Origin: GCA-2718035 sp964435285
GTDB taxonomy: Bacteria > Bacteroidota > Bacteroidia > Flavobacteriales > TMED113
Assembly (NCBI GenBank): GCA_964435285.1
Contig: CAYSYA010000009.1
Location: forward strand, 1-64,000
DNA: 64,000 nt
Reading direction: 5' to 3'
Shown piece after piece: positions 9,501 to 15,461 of the stretch (the stretch's first letter is position 1; every line of letters starts with the position of its first letter). The position numbers and the translations under genes are program-made. The notes under the pieces were generated by a model. That model had not been told where the DNA came from and ran no database searches. It saw only the letters and a list, made by a program, of their open reading frames with translations.

Positions 9501-11960
9501 TTAAATGATAGTGATGGTGATGGGGTATGTGATGAAACAGAAATTACTGGATGTATTGACCCTAATGCTTGTAATTTCGATGATAACCCAACTACTGACA
9601 GTGATGAGGATCTATGTACTTATCCTAGTGAAGATTATTTAGATTGTAATAACCAGTGCCTTAATGATAGTGATGGAGATGGTGTTTGTGACGAGATAGA
9701 AATTGAAGGGTGTACTGATTTACTTGCTTGTAACTACGAAGAAACTAATACAGAAGATGATGGATCATGTGTTTATCCAATTGAAGATTATTTAGACTGT
9801 GATGAAAACTGTATTAATGATGAAGATGAAGATGGTGTTTGTGATGAAATTGAAATTTTTGGTTGCACTGATTTACTGGCTTGTAACTACGATGAAACTA
9901 ATACAGAAGATGATGGGTCATGTATTTATCCAATTGAGGATTATTTAGACTGTGATGAAAACTGTATTAATGATGAAGATGAAGATGGTGTTTGTGATGA
10001 AATTGAAATTGCAGGATGCTCTGACCCTCAAGCTTGTAACTACAATGAAGATGCAACTGATGAGGGAGAATGTTCTTACGTTGTTAATATTTGTGATTCT
10101 TGTGAAGATGGAATTGTAATTGACTACGATTCTGACGATGATAATATTTGTGATTTCGATGAAATTGGTGGATGTCAAGATATTGAAGCTTGTAACTACA
10201 ATGAAGTTGCTACTGATGATGATGGATCATGTTTTTACCCTGATCAATTTTATTTGGACTGTAACGGAGATTGTTTAAATGATACAGATGGTGATGGAGT
10301 GTGCGATGAAATAGAAATTTACGGGTGTACTGACCCTGAAGCTTGTAACTATAACCCTGATTTGGGTTGTACAGAAGATGACAATAGCTGTATTTACCCA
10401 ATTGAAGATTATTTAGATTGTTTTGGTAATTGTATAAATGATGCAGATGATGATCAAGTTTGTGATGAAGTGGAAGTTATAGGTTGTCAAGATCCTCAAG
10501 CTTGTAACTATGATTCACTTGCTACTGATCCAGGTGAATGTTTCTATTTAGATATGGAAATTTCATATATTACCCAAAACATATCCGTTTGTGCCGCTGA
10601 CAATGATGGTCTTCTTGAAATTACAATTTCTGGAGGAAATCCTGAATATACTGTTACTTTAGATGGTGATCAGGGAACCACTCAAAGTGGAGGAGTCTTT
10701 ATATTTGAAAATCTTGGAACTGGCGCATATGAAGTTCAAATTGAAGATATAAATGGATGCTTAATTACTGAGACTATTTATATTGACTCTCCTGAACCGA
10801 TAGAAATTGACCCAAATATAATTAACCCTCTTTGTTTTGGTGATAACAATGGCTCTGCAAACCCAACAATTAGTGGGGGAACCCCACCATATGAAACTTC
10901 TTGGTCCGGCACACCAAATGGTCAAAATTTAAGTGCTGGATTTTATGATTTCACTGTTAGTGATGCAGCTGGTTGTATAGAAGTATTTACCATCCCAATT
11001 ATTAACCCTCCTTTATTATCTGCTTCATTATCAACAACTGATGTAGCGTGTTTTGGAGAAAATGATGGACAAGTAGAATATACTGTTTCAGGTGGTACAC
11101 CACCATATTCTTTTGATTGGAATGGTGCAAACCCTAATTCTCTTGGGTTTGGATTTTACACTGTTGATATTACCGATTCTAATGGTTGTTCAATTTCTCA
11201 AAACTTTAATATTGGATCTAACTCGGAAAATGTAATAAATATAAATCCTGATTTATTTGAAATATGTGAGGGAGACGTAGCCATTATTGAAGCACCTTCG
11301 GGGTTTGAAAATTATTTATGGTCAAATGGATTTGAGGGCAACCCGCTTGAAACTGATAATCCAGGGTTTTATAGTGTAACTGCAACAGACGAAAATGGAT
11401 GTGAAATAACTTCTAATTTTATTTTTGTAGAAGAACTACCCTCACCCTCCTTAAATGATATATTAGGTAATACTGATGTTGGTATTTACGAAACACTAGT
11501 TTATTATACACAACCTAACTCTGAGTCAACTTTTAGTTGGGAAATTGAAAATAACTCGGGAGAAATTTTAAGTGGTCAAGGAACAAATAGTATTGAAGTG
11601 AGCTGGGATGTTGAAGGAATTGCTGTTATTTATGTTACTGAAACTAATTCTGATGGTTGTGAAAATATTAACTCATTAACTGTTGAGGTAAATGATTATA
11701 CTTCTTTAAATGAGAACAATAATGATTTTATAATTTTCCCTAACCCAACTATACAAAGTTCTAGTATCAATATAAAAAATGAATCTGGCGAAAGCTATAA
11801 TCTTTCTTTACTAGATATAAACGGAAAATTAGTAGACTCATACTCTAAAATTTCTGAAAAGAACTTTAATATTTCTTGTGAAAATTTAGCTAAGGGAACT
11901 TATTTTGCTCAAATTACTAGTAATACTAAAAGCATTCAAAAATTAATTATGATAAAATAA
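6531..11960 (+). CDS. Giant T9SS-exported acidic Cys-repeat protein with SprB-like repeats
   Basis: A protein of 1809 residues. A signal peptide (about 1-22, ending SIYSQ) is followed by Cys-rich modules and two related beta domains (about residues 173-305 and 325-455, each with the motif AAWGSETG.DNGF). Then come about twenty modules of the form GCTD..ACNY..A..DDGSC..P alternating with D.DGDG.CDE.EI, an acidic pattern resembling calcium-binding thrombospondin type-3 repeats. Three SprB-like repeats (ISGGTPPY..W) occupy about 1345-1570, followed by Ig/PKD-like parts. The last 80 residues (FIIFPNPT...GTYFAQI.....Q.LIMIK) form a type-A T9SS sorting domain. The protein is expected on the cell surface or secreted. 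It is divergent from, and shares its Cys module with, the left giant gene. The ligand is unknown. Confidence 0.9.
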   Translation: MNRPIKYIVLLCFLIFSSSIYSQSCEDCAIYNAALGCYAVAVCDDPNATNYCPADYYINSGSQFCEYAGGCFCEDALNFGSTDDCIYAQGCSDPLAANYTDCSNSTIISEQCLYSGCTCPLAYNYDSNADVDDGSCIVFTGGCADSEAVNYSGDECASSNFIAPDCQYENVSYDDLVWDFTNTGSNATIAFSNSVISFNGDEMPDGALLGVFFTDDSGDFACGGYQIIDNSEGNQAIAAWGSETGLDNGFAIGEEYTLFVQIYGQTFIADAVSWNTTPPFSNSYALNGFGQILSASFSGEIVGVPGCTDPTAANYDSEATLDDGSCYNLNWEYENTGGNATILINVPENITINGEAIPLCANIGVFFLNDSNQYTCGGFGEWTGQTTSIAAWGSETGMDNGFEIGESYTWFLQIGDQSYPVDSNGATMNTTAPFSDTYSLNGFASLLSANFVGDLEELIFGCDDSTACNYDDSANCNDGSCTYPETLYDCDGNCNNDSDGDLICDELEIEGCLDSSACNYNPEATDEGDCYFPPQYYDCTGSCINDANENGVCDELDDPGCTDSTACNYDADASADDGSCIFPIMWYWDSDGDGLGDDYFSMESCSQPGPEFVDNIDDPCPFDVENDADADGVCESEEVLGCNDEIACNYNFLATENDGSCTYPAESFLNCGGFCLNDIDGDLICDELEIPGCSDPSACNFDIEATDDDGSCFYISTWYEDVDGDGLGDVLFPAESCDQPEGFVLNNTDPCPIDPENDSDGDGVCESDEVFGCTDEIACNYNSDATEEDDSCSYLVNSCDTCENGIVVDNDTDNDGVCNDEEIPGCTDISYVEYNPEATDDDGSCSVLSSSGCTDDEACNFIPAATEDDGSCTYPEEDYLDCEGNCNNDTDGDEICDELEIVGCTDTQACNYEDDATDDNGSCFYPSEYYLDCEGNCLSDLDGDSICDEIEVIGCTDFSACNYNDDPTTDTDNSLCTFPDETYLDCEGGCLNDSDGDGVCDETEITGCIDPNACNFDDNPTTDSDEDLCTYPSEDYLDCNNQCLNDSDGDGVCDEIEIEGCTDLLACNYEETNTEDDGSCVYPIEDYLDCDENCINDEDEDGVCDEIEIFGCTDLLACNYDETNTEDDGSCIYPIEDYLDCDENCINDEDEDGVCDEIEIAGCSDPQACNYNEDATDEGECSYVVNICDSCEDGIVIDYDSDDDNICDFDEIGGCQDIEACNYNEVATDDDGSCFYPDQFYLDCNGDCLNDTDGDGVCDEIEIYGCTDPEACNYNPDLGCTEDDNSCIYPIEDYLDCFGNCINDADDDQVCDEVEVIGCQDPQACNYDSLATDPGECFYLDMEISYITQNISVCAADNDGLLEITISGGNPEYTVTLDGDQGTTQSGGVFIFENLGTGAYEVQIEDINGCLITETIYIDSPEPIEIDPNIINPLCFGDNNGSANPTISGGTPPYETSWSGTPNGQNLSAGFYDFTVSDAAGCIEVFTIPIINPPLLSASLSTTDVACFGENDGQVEYTVSGGTPPYSFDWNGANPNSLGFGFYTVDITDSNGCSISQNFNIGSNSENVININPDLFEICEGDVAIIEAPSGFENYLWSNGFEGNPLETDNPGFYSVTATDENGCEITSNFIFVEELPSPSLNDILGNTDVGIYETLVYYTQPNSESTFSWEIENNSGEILSGQGTNSIEVSWDVEGIAVIYVTETNSDGCENINSLTVEVNDYTSLNENNNDFIIFPNPTIQSSSINIKNESGESYNLSLLDINGKLVDSYSKISEKNFNISCENLAKGTYFAQITSNTKSIQKLIMIK
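9708..10013 (+). repeat. Two near-identical 153-bp tandem units in the Cys-repeat array
   Basis: Units 9708-9860 and 9861-10013 each encode 51 residues from GCTDLLACNY to the next GC module, with only a few substitutions (for example EETN versus DETN). The other modules in the array are far more diverged, so this pair is a young duplication. It is the likeliest place for length variation or misassembly. Confidence 0.8.
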
Positions 11961-11966
11961 TTTATT

Positions 11967-13643
11967 TTGAAACGTTCAAAAAAAATTATTCTAATTATAG
12001 TAAGTGTTACCATTGGATATTTACTTTCCACGTTTTCCAGTAGTAAAAAATACGCATCCATTGTTACAGGTCACCCGGAAGCTACAAAAATTGGGGAATA
12101 TATCTTAAGTATCGGAGGAAATGCAATAGACGCCTCTATTAGCACTCAACTAGCTTTAGCAGTTTGTTTTCCTAGAGCAGGAAATATAGGTGGTGGTGGT
12201 TTTATGATATATAGAACCGAAGATGGTGAAGCATACTCATTAGATTTTAGAGAGAAAGCACCTCTAGGTTCAACAAAAAACATGTACCTAGATGATAATG
12301 GAGATGTAATTGATAGTCTAAGTACGTACGGAGGTTTGTCAGTTGGTGTTCCGGGAACAATTAGCGGGATTTTTGATGCTCACAAAAAGTTTGGAACCTT
12401 AAGTATTGAACAGCTATTTAATCCTGTTATCAATTTGGCTGAAAGAGGCTTTGCAATTAATAAAAGACAAGCTTCTTTATTAAATAAACACAAAAAAGAT
12501 TTTATTAAGTACAACCCTAAAAATCAATATTTTATAAAAAATACAGATTGGAAAGCTGGTGATACTTTAAAACAAAAAGATTTAGCCAACACCTTAAAAA
12601 TAATTAGAGATGGAGGGCGCGAAAGTTTTTACAATGGAGAAATTACAAAAAAAATTATTGAGAGTTTAGATAATAAATCAATTTTAAATTCTGAAGACTT
12701 TAAAAAATATCAGTCGATATGGAGAGAACCTATTGAAACAAAAATTAATAATTATAAAATAATAAGTATGCCACCACCATCTAGTGGTGGTATTGCTTTA
12801 TCTCAGCTTTTGTTAATGATTTTTAATTTAGAATTAGATAAAAAACATAATAGTGTTGAATACATTCATTTATTATCTGAATTGGAAAAATTAGTGTATT
12901 CCGATCGTTCAAAATATTTAGGAGATAATGATTTTTACCCTGTCCCTAAAGATTCTTTATTAAACATAAAATATATTTTGAGTAGAATTGAAAAAATTAA
13001 TCCAAATAAAGCAAGAAATTCTAGTGATGTTGGTCCCGGTAAATTTATAAATAAAGAAAGTGAAGAGACAACACATTTTTCAATTGTAGACTTTGAAGGA
13101 AATGCAGTTTCTGTTACTACAACTTTAAATACAAACTACGGCTCTAAAGTCTTTGTAAATGATTTGGGGTTCCTTCTAAATAATGAAATGGATGACTTTA
13201 GCTCTAAACCTGGATATCCAAATACTTATGGTCTTGTTGGATCTGAGGCTAACTCCATCGAACCTGAAAAAAGAATGCTAAGTTCTATGACACCTACTAT
13301 AATCGAAAAGGACCGCAAATTATTTCTAGTACTCGGTTCACCTGGTGGCTCTACAATTATTACCTCAGTCTTTCAAACAATTTTAAATGTAATTCTTTTT
13401 CATATGGATATTCAAAGTGCCGTTGACGCCCCTAGGTTTCACCATCAATGGCTTCCTGATTTAATTTTTCTAGAAAACAATTCTTTTTCTAAATCTACTA
13501 TGGACTCTTTAATTTTACTTGGCCATAAAATTAAAGAAAGAGGAACTATGGGTCACGTAAATGCAATTGAATTAAATGATTATATACGATTTGGTGCAGA
13601 CCGTAGGGGATCTAACTATGGGATAACAATATCAAAAGACTAA
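11967..13643 (+). CDS. ggt: Gamma-glutamyltransferase
   Basis: A protein of 558 residues of the gamma-glutamyltranspeptidase family, which hydrolyses or transfers the gamma-glutamyl group of glutathione and related peptides in the periplasm. An N-terminal membrane or signal segment (about 7-25) precedes the N-terminal motif GNAIDASISTQLALAV. The autoprocessing and nucleophile Thr is in TTHFSIVDFEGNAVSVT (about residue 368). The substrate-binding motif PEKRMLSSMTPTI and the glycine loop GSPGGSTIITSVFQ are present. The only reasonable start is TTG at 11967, since the first in-frame ATG lies inside the conserved domain. It starts 6 bp after the giant T9SS gene and its stop overlaps the convergent dcd stop by 4 bp. 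The C-terminal GADRRGSNYG is typical of the family. Confidence 0.93.
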   Translation: MKRSKKIILIIVSVTIGYLLSTFSSSKKYASIVTGHPEATKIGEYILSIGGNAIDASISTQLALAVCFPRAGNIGGGGFMIYRTEDGEAYSLDFREKAPLGSTKNMYLDDNGDVIDSLSTYGGLSVGVPGTISGIFDAHKKFGTLSIEQLFNPVINLAERGFAINKRQASLLNKHKKDFIKYNPKNQYFIKNTDWKAGDTLKQKDLANTLKIIRDGGRESFYNGEITKKIIESLDNKSILNSEDFKKYQSIWREPIETKINNYKIISMPPPSSGGIALSQLLLMIFNLELDKKHNSVEYIHLLSELEKLVYSDRSKYLGDNDFYPVPKDSLLNIKYILSRIEKINPNKARNSSDVGPGKFINKESEETTHFSIVDFEGNAVSVTTTLNTNYGSKVFVNDLGFLLNNEMDDFSSKPGYPNTYGLVGSEANSIEPEKRMLSSMTPTIIEKDRKLFLVLGSPGGSTIITSVFQTILNVILFHMDIQSAVDAPRFHHQWLPDLIFLENNSFSKSTMDSLILLGHKIKERGTMGHVNAIELNDYIRFGADRRGSNYGITISKD

Positions 13644-14167
13644 TTTTTTTTTTGAAAGTCTTTATATAAGTAACTTGGTTGAATTCCTTTATTGGCTTGA
13701 TATTTTCCACTTTTATACTCATCATAATCACCATCAATTGAGTGAAAGTATATTTGACAAATTTCTACATTAGGATAAATTTTTAAGGGCTGAACTACAA
13801 ATATTTCTAAAGTCCAAAAACCTTCAAATCCAATGTCTCCAAAACCAGCTGTGATATGAACAAACATTCCTAATCTTCCAATACTACTTCTTCCCTCCAA
13901 CATAGGAACATATTTTTTTGTTTTAGTGTACTCTAGTGTTCTTCCCAAATATAATTTACCAGGCTCCAATACAATTCCAGTTTCTGGTATTATTAGTTTT
14001 GATGTCTTGTTTTCAAATTTCATATCTAAAGGAGAATCATCGTAAACAAGCAACTCATTGTGAAGTCTTAAATTATAGCTATTTGGATTTAATTGATCTT
14101 CATTATAGGGTTCAATTATAATATTTTTATTAATATTTTCTGCTATTTTTTTTCCGCTTAGTATCAT
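13640..14167 (-). CDS. dcd: dCTP deaminase
   Basis: A protein of 175 residues that converts dCTP to dUTP for thymidylate synthesis. Family motifs are visible: the N-terminal ILSGKKI, the N-P-N-SYNLRL segment, EGRSSIGRLGMFVH, and ITAGFGDIGFEGFWTLEI with the catalytic Glu in TLE. The C-terminal YQANKGIQPSYLYKDF closes over the nucleotide. The length is usual. It converges on ggt with a 4-bp overlap of stop codons. The upstream side faces the candidate small RNA encoded on the other strand. Confidence 0.93.
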   Translation of the reverse strand: MILSGKKIAENINKNIIIEPYNEDQLNPNSYNLRLHNELLVYDDSPLDMKFENKTSKLIIPETGIVLEPGKLYLGRTLEYTKTKKYVPMLEGRSSIGRLGMFVHITAGFGDIGFEGFWTLEIFVVQPLKIYPNVEICQIYFHSIDGDYDEYKSGKYQANKGIQPSYLYKDFQKKN

Positions 14168-14225
14168 GCTTATATGAGTAAAAAAGTATTTATTTCTAAA
14201 TATAGAAATATTTTTTACAAAGATT

Positions 14226-14256
14226 TTTGTTTAAATGAAAATAAAGTATACATTTG
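14226..14256 (+). promoter_or_regulatory. Consensus Bacteroidota promoter
   Basis: TTTG at 14226-14229, 19 bases, then TACATTTG at 14249-14256. This is a full match to the Bacteroidota vegetative promoter (TTTG-N19-TAnnTTTG). It predicts transcription from about 14262-14264 toward three hairpins and no obvious protein gene. Confidence 0.65.
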
Positions 14257-14262
14257 CCCTCG

Positions 14263-14364
14263 TTTTATACGTTACAGTATAACAAAATGGGGTATACACA
14301 GAGAAGAATTGTACATCTTCTCTCATATAAATAGCCACCTAGAAATAGGTGGCTTTTCTTTTTT
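14263..14364 (+). ncRNA. Candidate small RNA of about 100 nt with three hairpins and terminator
   Basis: Downstream of a consensus promoter come three perfect hairpins. They are TTATAC/GTATAA at 14265-14282, AGAGAAGA/TCTTCTCT at 14300-14323, and AGCCACCT/AGGTGGCT at 14333-14354. The last is followed by a T-rich run to 14364, which makes it an intrinsic terminator. Between hairpins 1 and 2 lies the single-stranded stretch CAAAATGGGGTAT (14283-14295). A 65-codon ORF covers the region but does not look like a protein. The RNA is transcribed opposite to dcd and to the DoxX-like gene. The family is not recognised. Confidence 0.6.
14333..14364 (+). terminator. Intrinsic terminator of the candidate small RNA
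   Basis: An 8-bp stem, AGCCACCT (14333-14340) with AGGTGGCT (14347-14354), has a 6-nt loop and is followed by TTTTCTTTTTT. The T-run is on the plus-strand side only, so it serves plus-strand transcription. Confidence 0.8.
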
Positions 14365-14371
14365 AAATTAA

Positions 14372-14848
14372 TTAAATACTCAATGTCAAAAAATAAATGA
14401 TTGTGGGTACAAATAATGATATACACAATAAAGAAAAAATTTTATTAGAGGTCTTCTGTGAATGCCAAATCGCTATAAGTATCAATGGAAATTGATAAAA
14501 AAGTCTGACTAAAGTTTTTGATTTTTCCGCGTTTAATATCTCAGGGTTTTGAAATAAATAAATATTTGCTGGAAAAACAGCAATTAATAGCAGGACAATA
14601 CCTATTCCCGCTAATCTTCTATACTTTTTTACCAGTAATAGAAAACCAAAAAAAATCTCAAAAGCTCCACTCAAATAAACTAGCTCTAGATGAAAAGGAA
14701 TATAGGGGGGCATAATTTTTAAAAAAAAAATGGGCTCAGTAAAATGTTTAACCCCTATAATTATATACAAGATTGACATTACTATAATAGTAACTAACTT
14801 TAATCTTTCAAGTACAATAATGGAATTAATTTTAGATGGATTTTTCAC
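14372..14848 (-). CDS. DoxX-like small membrane protein
   Basis: A protein of 158 residues with four predicted membrane helices (about 15-35, 52-75, 80-98, 112-130, possibly a fifth at the C-terminus). The pattern GVKHFTEPIFFLKIMPPYIP, then LVYLSGAFEIFFGFLLL and RRLAGIGIVLLL, matches DoxX/MauE-type proteins of Bacteroidota. Members have been linked to thiol or redox and quinone chemistry, but the function of this one is not known. Its start overlaps the end of the upstream methyltransferase gene by 17 bp, so the two are probably co-transcribed. Confidence 0.75.
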   Translation of the reverse strand: MKNPSKINSIIVLERLKLVTIIVMSILYIIIGVKHFTEPIFFLKIMPPYIPFHLELVYLSGAFEIFFGFLLLVKKYRRLAGIGIVLLLIAVFPANIYLFQNPEILNAEKSKTLVRLFYQFPLILIAIWHSQKTSNKIFSLLCISLFVPTIIYFLTLSI

Positions 14849-15449
14849 AATAAACTACTAGTGTTCCTGCCCAATTTTCTTTAGATCCAAACTGATGAGT
14901 CTTTATATTTTTAAACCCAACATGTTTGTAATTATTTTGCCACTGCTCAATAGAAAATGTTTTTAAAGTCAAATCTAGATCTTTACTCCATGAAAGAGAA
15001 GATTTATTTTCTTTGTAATGATCAACGCCCATTATCATACATCCACCGGGTTTTAATAAATAATCATGGACATATTTAAGTACTTTTATAGGATCTTTAA
15101 AATAATAAAAAACCTCCATACTAAAGACTATATCAAATTGGTGTTTGTAATCCATCTTTTCAATATCAAATTGAAAATATTCTGAATTAGGATCCTTGTT
15201 AACAGCTTTTTTAATCATATTTTCTGCTCCGTCTATTCCTACCGATTTTATACAATTCACATTAGAATTCATTTTTTGAACTACCCAGCCGTTTCCGCAA
15301 CCAATATCAATAAAAGAAAAATCAAATGATAATTTATTTGAAGGTATTAATTCAAGCATTTTATTAACAGATGATGTGTGGTTTTTTTCCATTCCCACGT
15401 CTTTATTTTTTTGTGCCCAAGAATTAAATGTTTTAATAGCTGTGTTCAT
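14832..15449 (-). CDS. Class I SAM-dependent methyltransferase
   Basis: A protein of 205 residues. The SAM-binding motif I is FIDIGCGNGWVV (about 46-57), followed by the acidic residue in VGIDGAENMI. The motif IV/post-IV region is FDIVFSMEVFYYF, and LKPGGCMIMGVDHY follows. This is the Methyltransf_11/25 type and the substrate cannot be read from sequence. It lies 12 bp downstream of the YwqK-repeat gene and overlaps the DoxX-like gene, so the three may form one minus-strand operon. Confidence 0.8.
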   Translation of the reverse strand: MNTAIKTFNSWAQKNKDVGMEKNHTSSVNKMLELIPSNKLSFDFSFIDIGCGNGWVVQKMNSNVNCIKSVGIDGAENMIKKAVNKDPNSEYFQFDIEKMDYKHQFDIVFSMEVFYYFKDPIKVLKYVHDYLLKPGGCMIMGVDHYKENKSSLSWSKDLDLTLKTFSIEQWQNNYKHVGFKNIKTHQFGSKENWAGTLVVYCEKSI

Positions 15450-15461
15450 TTGTTTTTATTT

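Noticed and set aside
9945..10178. 77-codon minus-strand ORF inside the giant T9SS gene
   Set aside because: It is a mirror of the GAT/GAA-rich repeats on the other strand and has no independent signals.
6900..10560. CRISPR-like or noncoding tandem repeat
   Set aside because: The periodic DNA is coding, in one open frame, with codon-level degeneracy; spacers and repeats of CRISPR type are absent.
14174..14371. 65-codon plus-strand ORF between dcd and the DoxX-like gene
   Set aside because: It covers a promoter, three hairpins and a terminator, starts upstream of the predicted transcript start, and its translation has no protein-like pattern. The region is better explained as a small RNA.
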